Part shown: one piece after another, positions 50,441-58,833 of the stretch
Position numbering within the stretch: position 1 is the stretch's first letter
Layout: the number at the start of each line of letters is the position of its first letter
Assembly: GCA_050309775.1 (NCBI GenBank)
Contig: JBNRMV010000001.1
Coordinates: 62,001 to 126,000 of the forward strand
Source of the DNA: DTU072 sp050309775
Lineage (GTDB): Bacteria > Bacillota > Clostridia > Christensenellales > DTU072
Direction: 5' to 3'
DNA: 64,000 bases
Notes under the pieces: generated by a model
The model's database searches: none
The model's input: only the letters and a program-made list of their open reading frames with translations
Told to the model about the DNA's origin: nothing
Made by a program: the position numbers and the translations under genes

Positions 50441-52507
50441 ATGACGAAAGTATATCCGCTGGATAAAATTAGAAATATAGGTATTATGGCTCACATAGAC
50501 GCCGGCAAGACCACGACCTCAGAAAGGATATTGTTTTATACGAACAAGGTCCACAAAGTAGGCGAAGTTCATGACGGCACAGCCACAATGGACTGGATGG
50601 TGCAGGAACAGGAAAGAGGCATCACCATAGTTTCGGCTGCCACAACAACGGAATGGAAGGATTTTTGCATAAATATTATTGACACCCCCGGGCATGTGGA
50701 TTTTACCGTTGAAGTCGAAAGAAGTTTGAGAGTGTTGGACGGTGCCGTAGCGGTATTTTGCGCCAAAGGCGGTGTTGAGCCGCAGTCCGAAACGGTTTGG
50801 AGACAAGCCAACAAATACAAAGTGCCAAGGATTGCTTTTGTCAATAAGATGGACATAAACGGAGCAGATTTTTATAATGTTGTCGACATGATGAGGACAA
50901 GGCTGCACACAAACGCCGTGCCTATCGTCTTGCCCATGGGCAAGGAAGACACCTTTGAGGGTATTATTGATGTGCTGAAGAACAAAGCAATAAAGTACAA
51001 CGACCCCAAGGGCATCGAAATAACATATGTAGATGTTCCCGAGCAATACAAGGAAGAAGTGGCGGCGGCAAGGGCATATATTGAAGAAGTCTGCGGCGAC
51101 AATGACGACGATGCCATGATGAAAGTTCTTGAGGGCGAGCCGCTGACCGAAGAAGACATGCTTAGGGCGCTGCGCAAGGCTACAATTGCTCTGAAAATAA
51201 CTCCCGTAGTATGCGGCACGGCATATAGGAATAAGGGCGTCCAAAAATTGTTGGACATGATAGTTGCGCTGTTGCCGTCACCTCTTGAAATTGAATCCAT
51301 AAAAGGCATAGACGAAAGAGGCAAAGAGACGGAAAGGCACGCCAGTTTTTCTGAGCCTTTGGCAGGGCTGGCTTTCAAAATAATGGTAGACCCGTTTGTC
51401 GGCAAGCTGGCATTTTATAGAATTTATAGCGGCATTTTGAGAACAGGAATGCAGGTATATAACAGTACCAAACAAAGAAAAGAAAGAATCAGCAGAATTC
51501 TTAGAATGCATTCAAACAACAGAACTGAGATTGACGAGGCCAGCGCCGGCGACATTGTGGCTCTTGTCGGGCTGAAAGATACCACGACAGGCGACACGCT
51601 TTGCGATATCCAAAAACCCATTATACTTGAAAGCATGGATTTCCCTGACCCCGTTGTTAGGGTTGCAATTGAGCCAAAAACAAAAATAGGTCAAGAAAAA
51701 ATGGGGCTTGCGCTGTCAAAACTTTCGGAAGAGGACCCCACTTTCAAAACATATACCGACAGAGAAACCGGACAGACAATCATAGCCGGTATGGGCGAGT
51801 TGCATTTGGAAATAATAGTCGACAGACTGTTGCGCGAGTTCAAAGTTGAAGCCAACATAGGTCAGCCGCAGGTGGCATACCGCGAGGCAATCAAGAAAGA
51901 AGCTGTTGCCGAAGGCAAGTATGTCAGGCAGTCGGGCGGCAGAGGACAATATGGTGTGTGCAAAATTATTATTTCGCCGAATGAACAGGGCAAAGGAATT
52001 GTGTTTATTGACGAAATCGTCGGCGGCGTCATACCCAAAGAGTATATCAAACCCATTGAAGACGGCATAAGAGAGGCGGCAATGGGCGGAGTGCTGCTGG
52101 GTTATGAGATGGTGGACTTTACCGTAAGGCTTGTAGACGGCAGCTATCATGAAGTAGACAGCAGCGAAATGGCGTTCAAGATTGCCGGCTCAATGGCATA
52201 CAAGGAAGCCGCAATGAAAGCCAACCCGACAATTCTGGAGCCTATGATGGAAGTTGAGGTGACGGCTCCGGCGGAATATCTTGGTGCAGTACTGGGTTCT
52301 TTGTCATCAAGAAGGGGCAGCGTAAAGTCTATGGACGACCGCCACGGAGCAAAAGTTATCATTGTCGATGTGCCGCTTTCAGAGATGTTCGGATACACGA
52401 CCGTACTAAGAAGCGCCACTCAGGGCAGAGGTTCAAGTTCAATGCAACTCAAATGCTACACTGAGGTTCCGCTCTCCGAAAGGAAAAAAATGCTTGAGAA
52501 AGTATAA
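50441..52507 (+). CDS. fusA: elongation factor G
   Basis: 688 residues. G1 AHIDAGKTTTSE, G2 RGITIVSAATTTEW, G3 DTPGHVDF, G4 NKMD, domain IV tip GGRGQYG. Catalyses translocation. GGGAG site; no good -35/-10 pair seen in the gap after the rpsG terminator. Confidence 0.99.
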   Translation: MTKVYPLDKIRNIGIMAHIDAGKTTTSERILFYTNKVHKVGEVHDGTATMDWMVQEQERGITIVSAATTTEWKDFCINIIDTPGHVDFTVEVERSLRVLDGAVAVFCAKGGVEPQSETVWRQANKYKVPRIAFVNKMDINGADFYNVVDMMRTRLHTNAVPIVLPMGKEDTFEGIIDVLKNKAIKYNDPKGIEITYVDVPEQYKEEVAAARAYIEEVCGDNDDDAMMKVLEGEPLTEEDMLRALRKATIALKITPVVCGTAYRNKGVQKLLDMIVALLPSPLEIESIKGIDERGKETERHASFSEPLAGLAFKIMVDPFVGKLAFYRIYSGILRTGMQVYNSTKQRKERISRILRMHSNNRTEIDEASAGDIVALVGLKDTTTGDTLCDIQKPIILESMDFPDPVVRVAIEPKTKIGQEKMGLALSKLSEEDPTFKTYTDRETGQTIIAGMGELHLEIIVDRLLREFKVEANIGQPQVAYREAIKKEAVAEGKYVRQSGGRGQYGVCKIIISPNEQGKGIVFIDEIVGGVIPKEYIKPIEDGIREAAMGGVLLGYEMVDFTVRLVDGSYHEVDSSEMAFKIAGSMAYKEAAMKANPTILEPMMEVEVTAPAEYLGAVLGSLSSRRGSVKSMDDRHGAKVIIVDVPLSEMFGYTTVLRSATQGRGSSSMQLKCYTEVPLSERKKMLEKV

Positions 52508-52567
52508 CTTTTGAGCAAAACGATAATTATTTTAATTATAATTTCCTCAAAAATGATATGAAATCAG

Positions 52568-52596
52568 GTGACAAGACAAAATAAATATTATATAAT
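52568..52596 (+). promoter_or_regulatory. promoter of tuf
   Basis: GTGACA (52568-52573), 17-base spacer, TATAAT (52591-52596), 47 bases before the tuf start. Confidence 0.75.
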
Positions 52597-52642
52597 AGGT
52601 ATTACAAATATAAGTATGTAAAATTATTGGAGGACATAATAA

Positions 52643-53848
52643 ATGGCTAAAGCTAAATTTGAAAGAACAAAACCCCATGTGAATGTTGGCACAATCGGCC
52701 ACGTCGACCATGGCAAAACAACTTTGACTGCCGCTATTACTATGGTATCAGCTGCTGCCGGTTTTGCACAGAGCATCAAGTATGACGAGATTGATAAGGC
52801 TCCCGAAGAGAAGGCAAGAGGCATAACGATAAACACATCTCACGTTGAGTATCAGACCGCCAACAGGCACTATGCTCACGTTGACTGCCCCGGACACGCT
52901 GACTACGTAAAGAACATGATTACCGGAGCCGCTCAGATGGACGGCGCTATCCTTGTTGTTGCTTCGACAGACGGACCCATGCCCCAAACGCGTGAGCATA
53001 TACTGCTTGCCAGACAGGTTGGTGTTCCCTATATCGTAGTATTCATGAACAAGGTTGACCAGGTTGACGACCCCGAGTTGCTTGAACTTGTCGAAATGGA
53101 AATAAGAGATTTGCTTTCTCAATACGAGTTCCCCGGCGACGACATTCCAATCATAAAGGGTTCTGCTTTGAAGGCTATGGAAGCCTGCGCAGCCGGCAAG
53201 TCCGACAGCCCCGATTGCGATTGCATCCGCGAGTTGCTTGATGCTGTTGACAGCTATATTCCTGCTCCCGAAAGAGACACCGACAAGCCTTTCCTTATGC
53301 CTGTCGAAGACGTCTTCACCATCACCGGCCGCGGCACAGTTGCTACCGGCAGAGTTGAGAGAGGTCAAATAAAGATTCAAGACAAAGTCGAAATAGTCGG
53401 ACTTATGGACAAATCAGTTGAGACCACCGTTACCGGTATCGAAATGTTCCGCAAGTTGCTTGACTTTGCTCAAGCCGGCGACAACATCGGCGCTTTGCTC
53501 AGAGGTATTGACCGCAACAACATCGAAAGAGGTCAAGTTCTGGCTAAAGTCGGCTCAATCAAACCCCACACCCACTTCAAAGGTCAAGTTTATGTCCTTA
53601 AGAAAGAAGAGGGCGGCAGACATACCCCGTTCTTTAACGGCTATCGTCCCCAGTTCTATTTCCGTACAACCGACGTTACCGGCTCCATTCAGCTTCCTGA
53701 AGGCGTCGAAATGGTTATGCCCGGCGACAACATCGATATGGAAATAAAGCTCATCACTCCTATTGCTATGGAGCAGGGACTGCGCTTTGCTATCCGTGAA
53801 GGCGGCCGTACTGTTGGCTCTGGTGTTGTATCCAGCATCCTTGGCTAA
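52643..53848 (+). CDS. tuf: elongation factor Tu
   Basis: 401 residues. G1 GHVDHGKTTL, RGITINTSHVEYQT switch I, DCPGHADYVKNM, NKVD, and the C-terminal GRTVGSGVVSSI. Codon use is visibly shifted to GTT/GCT/ACC compared with neighbours, as expected for high expression. GGAGG site, strong terminator after. Confidence 0.99.
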   Translation: MAKAKFERTKPHVNVGTIGHVDHGKTTLTAAITMVSAAAGFAQSIKYDEIDKAPEEKARGITINTSHVEYQTANRHYAHVDCPGHADYVKNMITGAAQMDGAILVVASTDGPMPQTREHILLARQVGVPYIVVFMNKVDQVDDPELLELVEMEIRDLLSQYEFPGDDIPIIKGSALKAMEACAAGKSDSPDCDCIRELLDAVDSYIPAPERDTDKPFLMPVEDVFTITGRGTVATGRVERGQIKIQDKVEIVGLMDKSVETTVTGIEMFRKLLDFAQAGDNIGALLRGIDRNNIERGQVLAKVGSIKPHTHFKGQVYVLKKEEGGRHTPFFNGYRPQFYFRTTDVTGSIQLPEGVEMVMPGDNIDMEIKLITPIAMEQGLRFAIREGGRTVGSGVVSSILG

Positions 53849-53866
53849 TATACAACAATGTATCTC

Positions 53867-53896
53867 AAAAGGTCGGCAGCAGCCGACCTTTTTTGT
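53867..53896 (+). terminator. intrinsic terminator after tuf
   Basis: AAAAGGTCGGC / GCCGACCTTTT, 11-bp stem with AGCA loop and T run. Confidence 0.95.
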
Positions 53897-53926
53897 TTTT
53901 ACAAAATATCTGATTTATGGGTATTC

Positions 53927-53989
53927 CGCTAAGTATGCATTTAGGGAAGAAAAATAACCGTTAGGGCATGTGGCGATTGGAAGCATACC
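53927..53989 (+). repeat. degenerate direct repeat, copy A
   Basis: Aligns with copy B over its length: CGCTAA.TA.GC, GGGAAGAAAA, CCGTTAGGG, and an exact 16-base CGATTGGAAGCATACC at the end (53974-53989). It lies in a 334-base gap between tuf and the GNAT gene. Apart from the terminator and the repeats I see nothing functional; the short reading frame through it is not supported. Confidence 0.7.
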
Positions 53990-54073
53990 ACATCGCTGTG
54001 CATGCAACGGGGAAAAAAAAGACCGGGCATGCGGCGAAAATTGAAAAATTCATTTCTGATTGGGGGGTAATGT

Positions 54074-54131
54074 CGCTAAATACGCGGTCAGGGAAGAAAA
54101 CTAGCCCGTTAGGGACGATTGGAAGCATACC
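54074..54131 (+). repeat. degenerate direct repeat, copy B
   Basis: Second copy, about 147 bases downstream of A, with the exact 16-base tail at 54116-54131. A further shared piece, CATGCGGCGA(G/A)A(G/A)TTG(G/A)AAA, occurs between the copies (about 54028-54047) and after copy B (about 54138-54157). Confidence 0.7.
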
Positions 54132-54182
54132 GCCAGACATGCGGCGAGAGTTGGAAAGTTGTTGTGGAAACAACGGCACGGC

Positions 54183-54683
54183 CTATTTTTTCAGCGCCGC
54201 TGAGATGTCATAAGGCTCATTTGACAGCTCTTTTATGAAAAGCGCTCTGATATAGCCGCGGTCAAATGTCGTCGAATGCACAAAAAAGTTTTTGCCGTAA
54301 TAATATCTTGCCAGCTTGAAGTATTTTGTATTGGTGTGCAGTGCAATGGCTTTTACTCCCATTTCTTCGCATTCTTCAATTGCGTATGCAAGCAATGAGC
54401 TGCCTACACCCGTTCCGCTTTCTTCCGGAGAAACGGCAAAACGGTAAATGTATGCCAAGTCGTCTGTCAATTTTTCAATTCTTATGCAGCCGATAATGGC
54501 GCCATGTCGGACTGCCGCAAGCACGGTATTGTTTGTTATGTCATTTATGACATCTTGTTCTGTCTCGTTCAGCGCGGATACCGCCACGCTGTCTTGCAGC
54601 TGTTCCTTGTACTGGCGGAAAGCCAGCAGGGTGAGGGTGTTTATTTCCTTGGCTTGTGATAATTTTGCGGGAATTATTTTCAT
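54183..54683 (-). CDS. GNAT acetyltransferase, third gene of the arg operon
   Basis: 166 residues with a complete GNAT core: AIIGCIRIEKL (strand 4), YIYRFAVSPEESGTGVGSSLLAYAIEEC (acetyl-CoA loop S-G-T-G-V-G) and NTKYFKLARYYYGKNFF near the end. It starts seven bases after argB on the same strand, so it is almost surely in the arginine operon. A role as N-acetylglutamate synthase is possible but only inferred from position; protein N-acetyltransferase is the alternative. Confidence 0.8.
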   Translation of the reverse strand: MKIIPAKLSQAKEINTLTLLAFRQYKEQLQDSVAVSALNETEQDVINDITNNTVLAAVRHGAIIGCIRIEKLTDDLAYIYRFAVSPEESGTGVGSSLLAYAIEECEEMGVKAIALHTNTKYFKLARYYYGKNFFVHSTTFDRGYIRALFIKELSNEPYDISAALKK

Positions 54684-54690
54684 GACATAC

Positions 54691-55551
54691 CTATTTTGTA
54701 ATCATTGTGCCTATGCCGGAATCGGTAAAGATTTCTAACATGACCGGGTGGGGAATGTTGCCGTTTATGATATGTACGCAGTTTATGCCGTTTTCAACTC
54801 CTTGAATGCAGGCATTGACCTTGGGAATCATGCCCCCGTCAATACCGCCCTCGGCAATCATTTTTTGCAGTTCTGCTGCGGAAGCAAAATTCAGCAGAGT
54901 ACTCTTATCATTTTTGTCGGTAAATACGCCGTCAATATCCGTAAGATAAATGAGCTTTTCTGCGCGCAACGCAACGGCTATCTCTGCGGCGGCTGTGTCG
55001 GCGTTTATGTTATAGCTGTTTCCTTGCCCGTCTGTTCCTACGGGCGCAATGATGGGTATAAATTCGTCGCTGATTAGCAATTCAAGCAGTTTTGCGTTGA
55101 TTTTTTTGATGCTGCCGACATATCCCAAATCAAAACCGTCGGCGGCGCTCATTTTTTCTACTTCAATAAGGTTTGCGTCTTTGCCGCAAATGCCCAAAGC
55201 CTTGACACCCAAAGTGTTCATCTTTGCCGTTATGTCCTTGTTTAATTTGCCGCAAAGCACCATTTGGACAACTTCGATTGCTTCTTTGGAGGTGACGCGC
55301 AAGCCGCCGTGAAAAGTTGATGATATATCAAGCCTTTTTAGATATTGGTTAATTTCCGGTCCGCCGCCATGAACAAGTATGGGATTTACTCCGACAATTT
55401 TCAGCATTGCCACATCTTCAAGAATGGTATGCTCATTGGAAATATTCATGGCATTTCCGCCGTATTTTATGACGACGGTCTTTCCTGCCAGCTTGTGAAT
55501 ATAAGGCAGCGCCTCTGCAAGTATGTTGGCTTTTTCTATTAGTTTATCCAT
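54691..55551 (-). CDS. argB: acetylglutamate kinase
   Basis: 286 residues: VVIKYGGNAMN, LVHGGGPEINQYLKRL (glycine-rich loop), NINADTAAAEIAVALRAEKLIYLTDIDGV, and GGMIPKVNACIQG. Second step of ornithine synthesis. It starts one base after argC. Confidence 0.97.
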   Translation of the reverse strand: MDKLIEKANILAEALPYIHKLAGKTVVIKYGGNAMNISNEHTILEDVAMLKIVGVNPILVHGGGPEINQYLKRLDISSTFHGGLRVTSKEAIEVVQMVLCGKLNKDITAKMNTLGVKALGICGKDANLIEVEKMSAADGFDLGYVGSIKKINAKLLELLISDEFIPIIAPVGTDGQGNSYNINADTAAAEIAVALRAEKLIYLTDIDGVFTDKNDKSTLLNFASAAELQKMIAEGGIDGGMIPKVNACIQGVENGINCVHIINGNIPHPVMLEIFTDSGIGTMITK

Positions 55552-55552
55552 T

Positions 55553-56590
55553 TTATATGTACCTCGCTACAAAGTTCAGCCCCACCGTTTGGTCCAGTCC
55601 AAACATTATATTCATGTTTTGTACGGCTTGACCGCTTGCGCCCTTTACCAAATTGTCAAGACAGGATACTACGATAAGACGGTTGAGCCGTTTGTCTTTT
55701 ATGAACCCTATTTGAATATTGTTGCTGCCGGCAACATTTTTTATTTCGGGCAGCTTGTTTTCGGGCAGTATCTGCACAAAAGGCTGGTTTTTATAAAAGT
55801 CGTTATAAATTGCCGCAATATCGGCATCAAAATCTGTTAATTCGCAATAGATTGTCGACAAAATGCCGCGCTTTATGGGCAAAAGATGCGGTGAAAAACT
55901 CAAAGCAATATTCTGTCCGTATGCTTCGGAAAGCCTTTCCTCAATCTCTGAAGTGTGGCGATGGTTTGTAAGAGAATATGCCTTGAAGTTTTCGGCGGAT
56001 TCGGTCATTATGTAATCTATGGCCGCTTTTCTCCCTGCGCCGCTAATGCCGCTTTTTGCGTCAATAATGATATTGTTGCCGCTTATTGCCTCTTTTTGCA
56101 ACAAGGGATAAAGCGCCATAATTGAGCAGGTGGTGTAGCAGCCGGGGTTTGCCACCAAGGCTGCTTTCTTGATATCATCTTTGTAAATTTCGCAAAGTCC
56201 ATATACGCAGTACGCAGCAAGGTCGGGTCGGGGGTGCGCTATTTTGTATACCGCATTGTATTTTTGTATGTCCTTGTATCGAAAATCTGCGCTCAAATCA
56301 ACAACCTTGATGCCTGCGTCAAAAAACTTGCCTGCCATAACTGCGCTTTCACCGTGAGGCAACGCCAAAAAGACAATGTCGCTGCCCTTTGCTATTTCTT
56401 CAAAACTGTCATTTGAAAAACATTTGTCTACCTTGCCCAGCAACGAGGGATAAAGCTCCGATATCGGTCTGCCGTCATTTGAACGGGAGATAAGTTTGTT
56501 CAGCGTGACATTCGGGTGGTTTGCCAGAATGTTCATAAGCTCAAGACCCGTATAGCCGTTTGCTCCGACTATGCTTGCATTTATATTCAT
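55553..56590 (-). CDS. argC: N-acetyl-gamma-glutamyl-phosphate reductase
   Basis: 345 residues: NAD(P) motif GANGYTGLELM, catalytic cysteine in VANPGCYTTCSIMAL (about C152), and the C-terminal catalytic His region TNHRHTSEIEE. First gene of argC-argB-GNAT under an ArgR-type operator. AGAGGTGA site. Confidence 0.97.
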   Translation of the reverse strand: MNINASIVGANGYTGLELMNILANHPNVTLNKLISRSNDGRPISELYPSLLGKVDKCFSNDSFEEIAKGSDIVFLALPHGESAVMAGKFFDAGIKVVDLSADFRYKDIQKYNAVYKIAHPRPDLAAYCVYGLCEIYKDDIKKAALVANPGCYTTCSIMALYPLLQKEAISGNNIIIDAKSGISGAGRKAAIDYIMTESAENFKAYSLTNHRHTSEIEERLSEAYGQNIALSFSPHLLPIKRGILSTIYCELTDFDADIAAIYNDFYKNQPFVQILPENKLPEIKNVAGSNNIQIGFIKDKRLNRLIVVSCLDNLVKGASGQAVQNMNIMFGLDQTVGLNFVARYI

Positions 56591-56612
56591 TATTCACCTC
56601 TTATATCTATCA

Positions 56613-56661
56613 ATTATACAAAAAATGCAAATTATATGCAAGTATTTTGCATATAAATACA
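56613..56661 (-). promoter_or_regulatory. arg promoter with tandem ARG boxes (ArgR/AhrC operator)
   Basis: On the minus strand TTGCAT (56636-56641), 17-base spacer, TATAAT (56613-56618). Box 1, TGCAAATTATATGCA (56626-56640), covers the spacer and -35. Box 2, TGCATATAAATACA (56648-56661), matches TGNATWWWWATNCA exactly. Centres are about 21 bases apart, the spacing known for ArgR hexamer sites. Implies repression by arginine. Confidence 0.8.
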
Positions 56662-56665
56662 AACA

Positions 56666-57256
56666 TCATCGCAGCGAAAAGATACAGCCGCAGTAGGATT
56701 GACGATAGAGATTGAATTGTCGGCTGAGTTCTATGCTGCGCAAATAACCGCCGCCCTTTTTGAAATCTGAAAACAAGAATGCAATGTCATAAATTTTTGA
56801 AAGCTCGCTGCCTATTTGGTTGATGAGCTGCGCATTCTTTAGCGGACTGACGGAAAGCGTCGTAGTAAAGAAATCAAAGCCGTTTGCGGCGGCATACTGA
56901 GCGGCTTTTTCCATGCGCATTCTTATACATATATTGCAACGCTCTCCGCCCTCAGGCGCACTTTCCAAACCTTTTGTGTTTTTTGCAAAATCATCAGGGC
57001 TGTAATCTTCTTCAATTATATTTATGCCGCCCATTTCGGCAATCAGCCGTTTTTGTTCGGCAAGCCTTTTGTAATACTCCTCTGTCGTGTCAATGTTCGG
57101 ATTGTAATAATATACGGTGATTTCAAAATGCTTTTTGAGCAACTCCAGACAAGAACTGCTACAAGGAGCACAACAGCTGTGCAGCAGCAATTTCGGACGG
57201 AAAGTCAGCCCATCGAAAATTTTATTCATTTCCTTTTGATAATTGATTTTTATCAT
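56666..57256 (-). CDS. queH: epoxyqueuosine reductase QueH
   Basis: 196 residues of the DUF208/QueH family: LLLHSCCAPCSSSCLELL (paired cysteines), YYNPNIDTTEEYYKR, CNICIRMRMEKAA, TTTLSVSPLKNAQLIN and a C-terminal SYCGCIFS. Reduces epoxyqueuosine to queuosine in tRNA with an iron-sulfur cluster. The start codon lacks a usable ribosome site; an AAGGA occurs only just before an internal ATG and is too close to serve it. Confidence 0.95.
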   Translation of the reverse strand: MIKINYQKEMNKIFDGLTFRPKLLLHSCCAPCSSSCLELLKKHFEITVYYYNPNIDTTEEYYKRLAEQKRLIAEMGGINIIEEDYSPDDFAKNTKGLESAPEGGERCNICIRMRMEKAAQYAAANGFDFFTTTLSVSPLKNAQLINQIGSELSKIYDIAFLFSDFKKGGGYLRSIELSRQFNLYRQSYCGCIFSLR

Positions 57257-57262
57257 ATAGTA

Positions 57263-57289
57263 AGTATAACATAAAATTCATTAAAGCAA
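57263..57289 (-). promoter_or_regulatory. extended -10 promoter of queH, predicted leaderless
   Basis: Minus-strand TTGCTT (57284-57289), 15-base spacer, TG-T-TATACT (hexamer 57263-57268), then exactly six bases to the ATG at 57256. Confidence 0.55.
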
Positions 57290-57314
57290 GGTTTTTCTTG
57301 ATAGAATCCTTTAA

Positions 57315-57343
57315 TTGTGTTTTTATCTTAAATGGTATATAAT
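57315..57343 (+). promoter_or_regulatory. promoter of the small lipoprotein and HAD genes
   Basis: TTGTGT (57315-57320), 17-base spacer, TATAAT (57338-57343). Confidence 0.7.
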
Positions 57344-57368
57344 AATATAAGTATAGAAAGAGAGTAGA

Positions 57369-57779
57369 ATGAATAAAAAGAAAATAATAACAATTATTTG
57401 CCTGTTGCTTGTGGCAATTCTTTTGGTGTCATGTACTTATGGCAGCTATGTCACCAAGCGCGCATATAAGCAGTTTTCTTCACAAAGAATGTATATGCGG
57501 TATGAGAGTTTTTCCGGTCACCTGTCCAGAAAAGTACGTATTCCGGCAGGTGAAATGTTTGTGATAACTATCACTACACAGACCAACTCAGGCAGTCTTA
57601 CCGTGCAAGTGCTTGACGAAAACGACGCTGTTTTGGTATCCCAGGATACAAAAACAACCGATAAAGCCGCATATGATATTCCTGCAAGACAAGACAAAGC
57701 AGTGTATAAAATTAAGGTAGAGGGCAAGCACGGAGGAAGTTTTGATATAATCTGGGCAACGGAAAAAATGCAGCAATAA
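57369..57779 (+). CDS. small hypothetical lipoprotein
   Basis: 136 residues. Signal with lipobox LVSC (C22), then a single small domain predicted to be all-beta (KVRIPAGEMFVITITTQTNSGSLTVQVLDENDAVLV), resembling a jelly-roll-like carbohydrate- or protein-binding fold in its strand pattern; this is inference and no family is recognised. GAGAGTAG-type ribosome site. Followed 39 bases later by the HAD gene. Confidence 0.75.
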   Translation: MNKKKIITIICLLLVAILLVSCTYGSYVTKRAYKQFSSQRMYMRYESFSGHLSRKVRIPAGEMFVITITTQTNSGSLTVQVLDENDAVLVSQDTKTTDKAAYDIPARQDKAVYKIKVEGKHGGSFDIIWATEKMQQ

Positions 57780-57818
57780 ATAAAATTGACAACAAGAAAT
57801 GATATCTTAAGGGGTAAT

Positions 57819-58697
57819 ATGAATTTAAGTTATAAAGCAAAATTTGAAGATATGGAAAAGAGGGGCTGTCCTGTGGTGGCTCTGTGCTATGATTTTGACA
57901 AAACGCTGTCACCCAGAGATATGCAGGAATACGGCTTTATTGAGCGGCTGGGAATGACGCCGGACGAATTCTGGAGTTTGTCAAACAATCTGGTTGAGAA
58001 TCGGGGCATGGATATGATTATGGCATATATGCATACGATGATTTTTGAGGCAAAAAAGCGCAATATTGACATAACCATGCAAGATATGCGCGATTTAGGC
58101 AAAAAAATAACATTGTTTAAGGGCGTTGAGGATTGGTTTGACCGCATAAACGACTTTGGCGTAAAGAACGGAGTAATTACCGAACATTATATAATATCTT
58201 CGGGATTGGAGGAAATAATAGGCGGTATATCCATTGCCAACGAGTTCAAGAGGATATACGCGTCCAGCTTTTTTTACGATGAGTCGGGCAAGGCGATTTG
58301 GCCGAGAAAAGCCGTGAATTCCACCTCAAAAACACAATATTTGTTCAGAATAAACAAGAGTACCGACGATGTAAATGTGTATATGCCGGACGAGTTGAGG
58401 CGTGTGCCTTTTACTCACTTCATATATATAGGCGACAGCATGACGGACATTCCTTGCATGCGTCTCATAAAGTCTTATGGAGGCAATTCCGTCGGGGTCT
58501 TTAATCCCGAAGACGAAGACGCCAACAAGCTGGTAAAAAGGCTGTTGCTTGAGGGACGCATAAACTATTATGCTCCGACGGATTATACAAAGGGTAGCAG
58601 CATAGAGGATATTATTCACAAAATTATTTTAGACATAAAAACAAGGCATGATTTGTTGAGAATAACCCGCAACCAAAAGGCTGACACGACAAACTGA
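57819..58697 (+). CDS. HAD-superfamily phosphatase
   Basis: 292 residues. Motif I ALCYDFDKTLSP (nucleophile D and DxD acid near 22-24), motif II SSG in YIISSGLEE, and motif III/IV YIGDSMTDIPCM (about 203-214). The large cap (about 45-115, helical) resembles phosphoserine-phosphatase-like members. Substrate unknown. ATG at 57819 chosen because AGGGG stands nearby upstream; the earlier in-frame TTG lacks a site. Confidence 0.85.
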   Translation: MNLSYKAKFEDMEKRGCPVVALCYDFDKTLSPRDMQEYGFIERLGMTPDEFWSLSNNLVENRGMDMIMAYMHTMIFEAKKRNIDITMQDMRDLGKKITLFKGVEDWFDRINDFGVKNGVITEHYIISSGLEEIIGGISIANEFKRIYASSFFYDESGKAIWPRKAVNSTSKTQYLFRINKSTDDVNVYMPDELRRVPFTHFIYIGDSMTDIPCMRLIKSYGGNSVGVFNPEDEDANKLVKRLLLEGRINYYAPTDYTKGSSIEDIIHKIILDIKTRHDLLRITRNQKADTTN

Positions 58698-58754
58698 CAG
58701 TTTTGTCAAAATTTCGTAAAAATTAGACAAAGATTCTGGCAAGTATAAACATTG

Positions 58755-58783
58755 TTGACAGTAAAACTGCGCAATGTTATAAT
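58755..58783 (+). promoter_or_regulatory. consensus promoter of the ABC transporter operon
   Basis: TTGACA (58755-58760), 17-base spacer, TATAAT (58778-58783). Confidence 0.9.
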
Positions 58784-58833
58784 GGTTTATATAATAATAA
58801 GGAAACGGGGGGCTTTGACCCACAAGGATATAA

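Noticed and set aside
53968..54213. 81-codon plus-strand frame after tuf
   Set aside because: It runs through the degenerate repeats, has no ribosome site and overlaps the end of the GNAT gene on the other strand.
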